Assembly: GCF_013315265.1 (NCBI RefSeq) | Contig: NZ_JABUFE010000003.1 | Span: 248,001 to 312,000, forward strand | Direction of reading: 5' to 3' | DNA: 64,000 nucleotides | DNA from: Parasulfitobacter algicola | GTDB lineage: Bacteria > Pseudomonadota > Alphaproteobacteria > Rhodobacterales > Rhodobacteraceae | Shown here: piece by piece, positions 36,322-43,763 of the stretch | How positions within the stretch are numbered: the first letter of the stretch is position 1 | Layout of the letters: each line of letters starts with the position of its first letter | Made by a program: the position numbers and the translations under genes | The notes under the pieces: generated by a model | What the model was told of the DNA's origin: nothing | Seen by the model: only the letters and a program-made list of their open reading frames with translations | Database searches by the model: none

Positions 36322-37560
36322 GTGATAACTTGGAAAACTACGGCTTTGGCATCGGCGTTTGCTGTGCTTGGAACGACTGCGTCAATGGCGGATTGTGGTA
36401 TAACAAGCGGCAAGGTTTCGATACTTGGAAATGACTTCCCTGCCATACAGGCGTTGGTCGAAGCAGCAAAGGAATGTGCCGGGAACGGTGTCAGCGTATC
36501 ATCCAATCTGACCACAGAACACCGCGACATCCAGGTTGCCGCCTTGACTGCAAATCCTGCGCAATACAGCAGCGCGATTGTTGCTAACAGCTCGATCGTT
36601 CCTTTGATGAATGACGGCTTGATCCGGCCCCTAGATGATTTGGTTGCCGAACACGGACAGAACTTGAAGCCAAGTCAGTTGATTACAATTGATGGAAAAG
36701 TGATGGCAGTTGCTTTTATGGCAAATGCACAGCACATGTTTTATCGTTCAGATCTGATCGAACAGGCGGGTGTTACGGCGCCCGAAAGTTATGAAGATGT
36801 TCTGGCAGCTGCAGAAGCCATTCGATCCGCAGGAATTATGGAACATCCGGTCGCGTTGAATACAAAGACCGGCTGGAACCTGGGTGAAGAGTTTGTAAAT
36901 ATGTATTCCGGTTATGGTGGCGTGTTTTTCCAGGATGGCACTGCTGAGCCGAATATTAACAATGAAACCGGCGTTGCTGCGCTGAATACGTTAAAAGCGC
37001 TGACTGAATATTCAAATCCTGATTTCCTGACCTTTGATTCAAACGCGACACAGGCGTTGTGGGAATCTGGCGAGGTTGCAATTGCCACCCTTTGGGGGTC
37101 GCGGGCTGCGGGCATCTTGGATGCCGAAGGATCAACAAGTGATGTAACGAGTACAACTGTTCTTGCCGGGGCCCCGACCGTTGGTAACGGAACGACCCCG
37201 GCCACAACGCTTTGGTGGGATGGTTTTACGATTGCGGCAAATATCAGTGACGAAGACGCTGAAGCCACATTTATTGCTATGGTGAATGGTATTTCCCCCG
37301 AAGTGATTGCGGCCAATAACGATGATGCTGTCTGGCTGGGCGAAGGATATACGCCCGGTGATGCCTCTGTCGGGATATTTGCATCTGTTCAAGGGGGCGC
37401 TGCACCCTATCCAATGCTGCCTTACATGGGGCTTATGCATACTGCACTGGGGGATGAATTGTCAGATTTCCTTCAGGGTCAGGAAACGGCTGAACAGGCA
37501 CTTGCAGACGTAGAAGCGGCATATCGCACTGCGGCGAAAGAACAGGGCTTTCTGCAATGA
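36322..37560 (+). CDS. ABC transporter solute-binding protein
   Basis: 412 residues from a GTG start with GAGGGG upstream. A signal peptide (WKTTALASAFAVLGTTASMA) is followed by a family 1 carbohydrate-type binding protein: IQALVEAAKECAGNGVSV, AVAFMANAQHMFYRSDLIEQAG and the region LWESGEVAIATLWGSRAAG. It is the first gene of the rightward operon and delivers its ligand to the permeases encoded next. A terminator-like hairpin follows it, consistent with higher expression of the binding protein. Sugar, polyol or similar hydroxylated ligands are typical of the family. Confidence 0.9.
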   Translation: MITWKTTALASAFAVLGTTASMADCGITSGKVSILGNDFPAIQALVEAAKECAGNGVSVSSNLTTEHRDIQVAALTANPAQYSSAIVANSSIVPLMNDGLIRPLDDLVAEHGQNLKPSQLITIDGKVMAVAFMANAQHMFYRSDLIEQAGVTAPESYEDVLAAAEAIRSAGIMEHPVALNTKTGWNLGEEFVNMYSGYGGVFFQDGTAEPNINNETGVAALNTLKALTEYSNPDFLTFDSNATQALWESGEVAIATLWGSRAAGILDAEGSTSDVTSTTVLAGAPTVGNGTTPATTLWWDGFTIAANISDEDAEATFIAMVNGISPEVIAANNDDAVWLGEGYTPGDASVGIFASVQGGAAPYPMLPYMGLMHTALGDELSDFLQGQETAEQALADVEAAYRTAAKEQGFLQ

Positions 37561-37570
37561 AAACCTGATG

Positions 37571-37594
37571 CAAAGGCCCGTGGGCCTTTGTTTT
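37571..37594 (+). terminator. Attenuating hairpin between binding protein and permease genes
   Basis: CAAAGGCCC and GGGCCTTTG form a perfect 9-bp stem with a two-base GT spacer (the loop must open the closing pairs), followed by TTTT. It lies ten bases after the stop of the binding-protein gene and 20 bases before the permease start. Partial termination here would lower permease relative to binding-protein expression, as is common in ABC importer operons. Confidence 0.7.
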
Positions 37595-37613
37595 CATTTC
37601 AAGGACCTGCGTA

Positions 37614-38642
37614 ATGCCTCATCGGACATTTCTGTGGTTCATTTTCCCGTCCTTGGCGGCGATGATCCTGTTTATTGCGATGCCCATTGCATCGGTTTTG
37701 ATCCAATCGCTTTATGTCGAACATGAACAGGTTATCGTTCTTGGCGAAACCTGTGGGCCGTTCGGATGTACGCCAAGTACGACGGTTGATGTCGAAGCCA
37801 CTGCTCAGTTAAAGGAAGATGCGCCACTTGGGCGTTTCAACGGGCTTGGTACATATCTGGATCGTGGCCATTTGGCTGTAAATGAATTGCGAATGGCTTG
37901 GGCCATATCCGATGGTTTGGGCGATTTTCTAAGCCGGGTCATGAACCTGCCGTTTTACAAGGCATTGGCGTTTACAATGACCTTTACCTTTGTAGTCACA
38001 CCTTTGGTCATCGTTTTGGGGCTGGCAATTGCCCTTGGGGTCAATGGGTTGCCTAAAATGCTGAAAGGTCCCACCATTTTCGTATCACTGCTGCCGATGA
38101 TCGTCACACCGCTGATTGGATCGCTGATCCTGTTCTGGATGATTGATGCGGATGGGATTATTGGCAAAACCTTGCAGGTGATTTTCGATGACCCGGATCT
38201 ATCGCTGAAAGCATCGCCGACACTGACTTGGATTGTTCTGATCATTTACGGTGTATGGCATTCGGCACCTTTTGCATTCATCGTTTTTTACGCCGGCCTG
38301 CAAACTGTTCCCGAAGAAACGCTTGAGGCTGCGATGATTGACGGGGCAAGTCGATGGGAACGCATTCGTTATGTTGTAATCCCGCATATGGCGCCGTTGG
38401 TTGTTTTTATATCGCTGATGCAGCTGATGGATAATTTTCGCGTGTTTGAACCCATCGTCGGATTTTCAGCACAGGCGAATGCCACATCACTAAGTTATAT
38501 CATCTACAGTGATCTGCGGGGCGATCAGCAGCAGTTTGGGTCGGCCGCTGCGACTTCAATGTTGACCATTCTTGGGGTTGCCGTTTTGCTGACGCCTGTG
38601 TTGATCCGCACATGGCGCGATTTTAACAGAAAGCGCGCCTGA
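37614..38642 (+). CDS. ABC transporter permease (MalF/UgpA type)
   Basis: 342 residues. The first transmembrane helix (LWFIFPSLAAMILFIAMPIASVLI, split) is followed by a large periplasmic segment (about residues 35-110) and then five helices with the BPD_transp_1 domain. The EAA motif that contacts the ATPase is EETLEAAMIDGASRWERIRYVVIP. AAGGA lies eight bases before the ATG. The stop codon overlaps the start of the second permease. It is the first half of the importer channel. Confidence 0.92.
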   Translation: MPHRTFLWFIFPSLAAMILFIAMPIASVLIQSLYVEHEQVIVLGETCGPFGCTPSTTVDVEATAQLKEDAPLGRFNGLGTYLDRGHLAVNELRMAWAISDGLGDFLSRVMNLPFYKALAFTMTFTFVVTPLVIVLGLAIALGVNGLPKMLKGPTIFVSLLPMIVTPLIGSLILFWMIDADGIIGKTLQVIFDDPDLSLKASPTLTWIVLIIYGVWHSAPFAFIVFYAGLQTVPEETLEAAMIDGASRWERIRYVVIPHMAPLVVFISLMQLMDNFRVFEPIVGFSAQANATSLSYIIYSDLRGDQQQFGSAAATSMLTILGVAVLLTPVLIRTWRDFNRKRA

Positions 38643-39523
38643 TGAGCATCGCATCCCAACGCCGATCACCTGCATTGATCGTTTTTTCGACAAGTTTCGT
38701 GATCTTATGGGTCATTCTTGCGGCCTTTCCGTTTGTCTGGACGCTTTGGGGGTCTTTCAAGGTTCAGGCAGATTTCTTTTCCAAAGCAGACTGGACGAAT
38801 GCACTTTGGGGTGTACGTACGGTGGCGGAAACAGGCGCAGCCTTCACGGGTGACGGATATTACGGGGCCTGGGTTGAACAAGATTTCTGGCGTGCGGTAC
38901 TGAACACACTGATTGTTGTTGTATTCACGGTGATCATATCGCTGACGTTTGGAACTTTGGGGGGCTATGCGCTGGCGCGATCCGGATATCGCTATGCTTT
39001 CTGGCTGCTGATGATTGCGCTGGTCTTTCGTGCGATGCCGCATATCACGCTGGTTTCGGGTTATTTGCTGCCATTCTTTGAATGGAATCTATGGGGGCAT
39101 CTGCCAACGGCGATTATTGTTCTGGTTGCCATCAATCAGCCTTTCACGCTGTGGATGCTGCATTCATTTTTCCTGAATATTCCCAAGGATCTGGACGAAA
39201 GTGCGATGGTGGATGGCTGCACCCGATTTCAGGCGTTTCGCCATGTGATCATTCCGGTTATGTGGCCTGGGGTGATCACGACAGGGCTGTTCAGTTTCCT
39301 GCTGGCCTATAATGATTTTGCAGTCACGGCGATGTTGTTAAGTCAGGATAATCAAACGATGGTGCCCAAAATCGCAAGTTTTCTGGGATCAACGCAGGTC
39401 GAGGGTAACGTGATGTTCGCAGTTGCCGCTGTTGTTTCGGCCACAGCACCGTTATTTGCTTTGATCATGTTTTTCCAACGCCAGATCGTCTCGGGCCTGA
39501 CCGCAGGTGCCGTGAAAGGATAA
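38642..39523 (+). CDS. ABC transporter permease (MalG/UgpE type)
   Basis: 293 residues with six predicted helices, starting with VFSTSFVILWVILAAFPFVWTLWGSFK (split). The EAA loop reads PKDLDESAMVDGCTRFQAFRHVIIP. It is the partner of the preceding MalF-type permease, and start and stop codons overlap by one base. Together with the ATPase encoded at 35.0-36.1 kb and the binding protein it makes a complete importer. The next gene follows after one base. Confidence 0.92.
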   Translation: MSIASQRRSPALIVFSTSFVILWVILAAFPFVWTLWGSFKVQADFFSKADWTNALWGVRTVAETGAAFTGDGYYGAWVEQDFWRAVLNTLIVVVFTVIISLTFGTLGGYALARSGYRYAFWLLMIALVFRAMPHITLVSGYLLPFFEWNLWGHLPTAIIVLVAINQPFTLWMLHSFFLNIPKDLDESAMVDGCTRFQAFRHVIIPVMWPGVITTGLFSFLLAYNDFAVTAMLLSQDNQTMVPKIASFLGSTQVEGNVMFAVAAVVSATAPLFALIMFFQRQIVSGLTAGAVKG

Positions 39524-39524
39524 G

Positions 39525-40532
39525 ATGACAGACTTTCAGACTGAAAAGGCGCTGGTTCTGGCGCATTACAAAGCCCTGACTGATGCTTTGCCAGATACGG
39601 CAACCGCACAATTGTCAAAACATACTGCGCCCGATTGGGATTGGCGTGGTGTGGACCCGTTTAATGAACAAACAGGCGTTCAAGCCATAGCAGATGTTTT
39701 CTGGACACCGTTTTTGACCGCAATGTCACGGGTTCAGCGCCGACAGGATATCTTTATTGCAGGTCTGAACGAAATTGACGGCTTCAAATCGGTCTGGGTT
39801 GTTTCAATGGGCCATCTGATGGGGCTTTTTGACCAATCTTTTCTGGGTATTCCGCCCACAGGTAAAATCGCGATGCTGCGCTATGCGGAATTTAACTGTG
39901 TGGAAAACGGCAAAATCACCCGTACAGCGTTCTTTTGCGATATCCTGCATCTGATGCGGCAGGCGGGTGTTTATCCATTGGGTCCGCAAACCGGCGCGCA
40001 TCTGATCCAACCTGGGCCTGCGACACATGATGGGCTGCTAATGACGGCGCAAAACCCGCAAGAGGGGACAGAAACATTACGGCTGATCAACAGCATGGTC
40101 GGTGATATCAACGAAAGCCACAGCTTTACCACGCCGCAACAGGAACTGGCCCGCTGTTGGCATGATGACATGATCTGGTGGGGCCCTGATGGCATCGGCG
40201 CGACCTATACAATTGATCGTTATATCGAACAGCACCAACGCCCGTTTCGAACAGCTATTTCAGACCGTGTGTTCAATGGCCACATTTGTCGTTTGGCCGA
40301 AGGCAGTTTTGGAGGCTTTTTCGGCTGGCCTAATCTGACAGTTACGCCGACAGGGGGATATATGGGGTTGCCACCAACCAAGCGCCCCGCTGATATGCGG
40401 GTTGTCGATATGTATCGCCGTGACGGTGATAAATTGGCAGAAAACTGGATTTTCATCGACATGCTTCATTATCTGAAAATTCAGGGATTAGATGTTCTGG
40501 ACCGATTGCAGACATTAAATCCCAAACGATGA
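39525..40532 (+). CDS. SnoaL/NTF2-like double-domain protein (paralogue 3)
   Basis: 335 residues, two SnoaL-type domains. The first contains MLRYAEFNCVENGKITRTAFFCDILHLM, the second MIWWGPDGIGATYTIDRYIEQ and VVDMYRRDGDKLAENWIFIDMLHYL. Each domain ends with the family's x-E-x-W-x-F/V-x-D-x-LH pattern. It is paralogous to the gene at 32.7-33.7 kb although it is in the opposite operon. One base separates it from the permease gene, and its stop overlaps the PhyH start, so it is part of the transport operon. Confidence 0.78.
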   Translation: MTDFQTEKALVLAHYKALTDALPDTATAQLSKHTAPDWDWRGVDPFNEQTGVQAIADVFWTPFLTAMSRVQRRQDIFIAGLNEIDGFKSVWVVSMGHLMGLFDQSFLGIPPTGKIAMLRYAEFNCVENGKITRTAFFCDILHLMRQAGVYPLGPQTGAHLIQPGPATHDGLLMTAQNPQEGTETLRLINSMVGDINESHSFTTPQQELARCWHDDMIWWGPDGIGATYTIDRYIEQHQRPFRTAISDRVFNGHICRLAEGSFGGFFGWPNLTVTPTGGYMGLPPTKRPADMRVVDMYRRDGDKLAENWIFIDMLHYLKIQGLDVLDRLQTLNPKR

Positions 40533-41170
40533 AAAACGAACTGCAAGAAAATGGGTGTGTTTGGATAAGGCGTGCGCTGGATGAAAGGGCACTGAGCCGG
40601 TTTGACGCGGCGTGTGATCTTGGCGCAAAGCCTGGTGCGCGATTACAGCTTGATCGGGATGTTACGGCAGATCTTGATAGTTTAATCGCAGCTATTTTGC
40701 CCAAATCACGCCCCGTGCGGCTGGTTTCATTTAATAAAACTGCTGACAGCAATTGGGCTGTTCCGTGGCACCAAGATCGCGTGATTGTTGTTCGCGAAAA
40801 ACACGATGTCGAGGGTTTTGAGAACTGGTCGCAAAAGTCGGGCGTATGGCATTGCGAACCGCCGGTCGATGTCTTAGAAAATATGTTGTTTGTCCGGGTA
40901 CATTTAGATGCTGCAGATGCAGAAAACGGCGCGATGCAGATCGCCTTGGGCAGCCACAAAGAAGGGCGTGTTACGTCGGAAATGGCGGCGAAAATTGCAG
41001 ATCGCTATCCTGTAGAAACATGCGTGGCGCAAAGGGGTGATGTTTTGATCTTGCAGATGCTGACTTTGCACAGGTCTTTGCCATCGCAATCAAAATCAGA
41101 TCGTCGGACGTTTCGTATTGACTATGCGGCATGCGATTTGTCGTATCCTTTGACGTGGGTATCGGCATAA
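40529..41170 (+). CDS. Phytanoyl-CoA dioxygenase (PhyH) family Fe(II)/2-oxoglutarate oxygenase
   Basis: 213 residues. The facial triad of Fe(II)/2-oxoglutarate dioxygenases is visible: H-x-D in VPWHQDRVIVV near residue 77, the distal His in MLTLHRSLPSQS near residue 188, and a 2-oxoglutarate-binding Arg in RRTFRIDYA. PhyH proteins hydroxylate a wide range of small molecules, including quaternary amines (ectoine) and phosphonates. The ATG overlaps the preceding stop by 4 bases. In this regulon it could hydroxylate the imported compound to start its breakdown. Confidence 0.88.
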   Translation: MKNELQENGCVWIRRALDERALSRFDAACDLGAKPGARLQLDRDVTADLDSLIAAILPKSRPVRLVSFNKTADSNWAVPWHQDRVIVVREKHDVEGFENWSQKSGVWHCEPPVDVLENMLFVRVHLDAADAENGAMQIALGSHKEGRVTSEMAAKIADRYPVETCVAQRGDVLILQMLTLHRSLPSQSKSDRRTFRIDYAACDLSYPLTWVSA

Positions 41171-41222
41171 CTTATTGCCTTTGTGGGTTTATGTATTCTT
41201 ATATTCTAACGGGGATTGATAT

Positions 41223-41957
41223 TTGAAAGTTATTTTAAAAGTTTGGGCAACTTTCATGATGCTGTGCGCACCTTGTTTTGCGGGACCTTCCGGGCAGGTT
41301 TGGATCGAAGAAGATATCATTGCAGTCAACGACACACATATCTTCATCATGCGCGACATACAGGATAATTTAGCGTTTCATAACGTTTTGCGGACCGACA
41401 CGTTTCTGGTGTCAAAGGATATTCAAACAGGGCTGGATGATCAGATCTGGCCCGTAAGAATTGTTGTCTATTATGGTCGCGATACGGACACTGGAAACGA
41501 AGGCAGGCTGACAGAAACTGAACCTATGGGGCGTGTTGATCCTTATGTTGTTCTGATCGAGAATTTTGCGCGCCCAACTACGTTTCGGTTGAAAGGGTAT
41601 TCTTTTACAAACCAAAAAACCCTTGCTATGGAAAATGGTAATCTGGGCTTTGTGTTGACGTACGTTGGTACTGAATATCGCATCCGCTTTCAGGATGTGC
41701 AGGCACAAGTGTCATCAAATATGACAAAAATCTATGATTTTATGGTTCAGCGGGATCCTGAATTAGCATATATGTTGCCATTGGGTGGACTTGTTGAATT
41801 GGAAGATATTCAGCCGAATATCGATGAAGAATGCAAGATAGTGGATAGATTTAAGGAACAAGGCACAAAGCGCGCATGGGCTTTTCTGCAATTGAATTGT
41901 GAGCGGGAAGAGAGTTTTGGCCTGTCTGTGTGGGTTGCTGTCCCACCTGCACAATAA
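41223..41957 (+). CDS. Secreted protein of unknown function
   Basis: 244 residues from a TTG start (GGGGAT site upstream). The signal peptide MKVILKVWATFMMLCAPCFA predicts export. The mature protein is beta-rich with no motif I recognise. A single pair of cysteines (DEECKIV; LQLNCERE) near the C terminus may form a disulfide. It stands between the PhyH gene and soxB, with composition like the former. No function can be proposed. Confidence 0.65.
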   Translation: MKVILKVWATFMMLCAPCFAGPSGQVWIEEDIIAVNDTHIFIMRDIQDNLAFHNVLRTDTFLVSKDIQTGLDDQIWPVRIVVYYGRDTDTGNEGRLTETEPMGRVDPYVVLIENFARPTTFRLKGYSFTNQKTLAMENGNLGFVLTYVGTEYRIRFQDVQAQVSSNMTKIYDFMVQRDPELAYMLPLGGLVELEDIQPNIDEECKIVDRFKEQGTKRAWAFLQLNCEREESFGLSVWVAVPPAQ

Positions 41958-42068
41958 AGCCGCTTGTGAACAAGCATTTGTCGGAAAACGGCACAGCTGC
42001 GTCCAAGGGTGTTGATACTTCTGTCACAAATTGATTGAGTTGCCCCGATTGATGAGTGAGGTGATCAG

Positions 42069-43322
42069 ATGCGCTATTCCGCCCTGCGGGTGATCAAGGA
42101 AGGCCTGACCGGCAACCGCGGCTGGCAGCCCGTCTGGCGCGATCCCGAACCCAAGGCAGAATACGATATCATCATCATCGGTGGCGGCGGGCACGGGCTG
42201 GCCACGGCCTATTATCTGGCCAAGGAACATGGGGTCACCAATGTTGCCGTGCTGGAAAAGGGCTATCTGGGCGGCGGCAATGTGGGGCGGAATACGACTC
42301 TGGTGCGAGCGAATTACTTCCTGCCCGGCAATTCGGAATTCTATTCGCATTCCCTGAAACTGTGGGAGGGGATGGAGCACGACCTGAACTACAACGCCAT
42401 GCACTCGCAGCGCGGGCTGATCAATCTGTTCCATTCCGACGCGCAGCGCGATGCTTTTGTGCGACGCGGCAACGCGATGATCAATCAGGGTGATGATGCA
42501 ATCCTGTTGGACCGGGACGGCGTGCGGAAAATGGTGCCCTATCTTGATTTCGACAACACGCGCTTTCCGATCTATGGCGGGCTGTATCACCCGCGCGGCG
42601 GCACGGCGCGGCACGATGCGGTGGCCTGGGGCTATGCCCGCGGGGCCGACCAGCGCGGTGTCGACTTGATCCAGCAGTGCGAGGTCACGGGGATCGACAT
42701 CGAAGGCGGCGTGGTCAAGGGCGTGCAGACGACGCGCGGTGCGATCCGGGCGAAGAAGGTGGGGATTGTCGTGGCGGGCCGGTCGGGCCAGGTGGCGGCA
42801 ATGGCGGGGATGCGGCTGCCGATCGAAAGCCACGTGCTGCAAGCCTTTGTGACCGAGGGGTTGAAGCCCTGCATCGACCATGTGGTCAGCTTTGGCATGG
42901 GGCATTTCTATATCAGCCAGTCCGACAAGGGCGGGCTGGTCTTTGGCGGTGATCTGGATTTCTATGCCAGCTATGCCGCGCGTGGCAATCTGCCCATGGT
43001 CGAACACGTAATGGAGGCCGGGATGACCCTGATGCCCATGATCGGCAAGGCGCGGGTCCTGCGCAGTTGGGGCGGGATCATGGACATGACACCCGACGGG
43101 TCGCCGATTATCGACAAAACGGATACTGAAGGCCTGTTTATAGATTGCGGCTGGTGCTACGGCGGGTTCAAGGCCGTGCCCGCCTCAGGCTTCGCCTTCG
43201 CCCACCTGATGGCCACCGGCCGCCCGCATGATACGGCCGAGAAATTCCGTCTGGATCGCTTCCGCACAGGCGTCAGCATCATGGACGAGGAGGGCACCGG
43301 TGCGCAGCATAATTTGCATTAG
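42069..43322 (+). CDS. soxB: Sarcosine oxidase beta subunit
   Basis: 417 residues. The FAD-binding motif IIIGGGGHGLATAYYLA lies near residue 35, and HPRGGTARHDAVAWG contains the His that carries covalent FMN in heterotetrameric sarcosine oxidases. The C terminus has MDMTPDGSPIID and GWCYGGFKAVPASG. With the alpha, gamma and delta subunits it demethylates sarcosine to glycine, transferring the methyl group to tetrahydrofolate and producing H2O2. This is the last step of glycine betaine breakdown. The whole operon is clearly GC-richer than the flanking DNA. Confidence 0.97.
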   Translation: MRYSALRVIKEGLTGNRGWQPVWRDPEPKAEYDIIIIGGGGHGLATAYYLAKEHGVTNVAVLEKGYLGGGNVGRNTTLVRANYFLPGNSEFYSHSLKLWEGMEHDLNYNAMHSQRGLINLFHSDAQRDAFVRRGNAMINQGDDAILLDRDGVRKMVPYLDFDNTRFPIYGGLYHPRGGTARHDAVAWGYARGADQRGVDLIQQCEVTGIDIEGGVVKGVQTTRGAIRAKKVGIVVAGRSGQVAAMAGMRLPIESHVLQAFVTEGLKPCIDHVVSFGMGHFYISQSDKGGLVFGGDLDFYASYAARGNLPMVEHVMEAGMTLMPMIGKARVLRSWGGIMDMTPDGSPIIDKTDTEGLFIDCGWCYGGFKAVPASGFAFAHLMATGRPHDTAEKFRLDRFRTGVSIMDEEGTGAQHNLH

Positions 43323-43372
43323 GGTGTTGATCTATCTCATGACCATGTTTCTTTATTCAAGCTTGAGAACCC

Positions 43373-43455
43373 GCCCGGTGGGCACCACCGGGCAGCGCCC
43401 GACCCGCCCCCCCAGGGCGGGCGCTTCTCGCCCACCCTCGGGCCGGTCGCTGCCC
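43373..43455. repeat. Structured palindromic repeat between soxB and soxD
   Basis: A GC-rich block with nested inverted repeats: GCCCGGTGG/CCACCGGGC (43373-43381 and 43385-43393), CCCGCCC/GGGCGGG (43403-43409 and 43415-43421), and an outer pair GGGCAGCG/CGCTGCCC (43390-43397 and 43448-43455). It fills most of the 177-base gap between soxB and soxD. The layout resembles REP/MITE-type repeats of Rhodobacteraceae genomes, but copy number cannot be seen from one window. It may fold in the sox mRNA. Confidence 0.65.
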
Positions 43456-43499
43456 TTGCTTTCGGTGCCCGATATCAGTCTTAACGAGGGGCAACCCCA

Positions 43500-43763
43500 A
43501 TGCGCATAACATGCCCCATCTGCGGCGAACGGGACCGGCGCGAGTTTTATTATCAGGGCGCGGCGGTCGCGCTGGACCGTCCCGCACCTGATGCGGGACC
43601 TCAGGCCTGGGATGACTATGTGCACCTGCGCGACAACCCCGCCGGGCGGACCTGCGACCTGTGGTTTCACGAAATGGGCTGCGGCGCCTGGATCGTGGTC
43701 GAACGCGATACCGTGACCCACGAGGTTTACTCCACCGAACTGGCAGAAAAGGCCGCGCGATGA
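43500..43763 (+). CDS. soxD: Sarcosine oxidase delta subunit
   Basis: 87 residues, the usual size of SoxD. A zinc-binding CPICGERDRREF motif lies at the start, with later ligand candidates in WFHEMGCGAWI. This small subunit binds zinc and stabilises the complex. The segment RPAPDAGPQAWDDYVHLRDNP is family-typical. Its TGA stop overlaps the soxA ATG, indicating coupled translation. The codons for RPAPDAG include a perfect palindrome (separate entry). Confidence 0.95.
   Translation: MRITCPICGERDRREFYYQGAAVALDRPAPDAGPQAWDDYVHLRDNPAGRTCDLWFHEMGCGAWIVVERDTVTHEVYSTELAEKAAR
43579..43599. repeat. Palindrome within soxD
   Basis: GTCCCGCA and TGCGGGAC form a perfect 8-bp inverted repeat around CCTGA inside the soxD coding sequence. 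The encoded residues agree with the family, so this is not a disruptive insertion. Similar GC-rich palindromes recur in Rhodobacteraceae genomes, to my knowledge. A folded mRNA segment here could affect soxD/soxA expression. Confidence 0.45.

Noticed and set aside
42024-43007. Long open frame (327 codons) antisense to soxB
   Set aside because: It is the mirror of a high-GC coding region, where antisense frames stay open by codon bias; the translation has no domain features, while soxB on the plus strand is complete.
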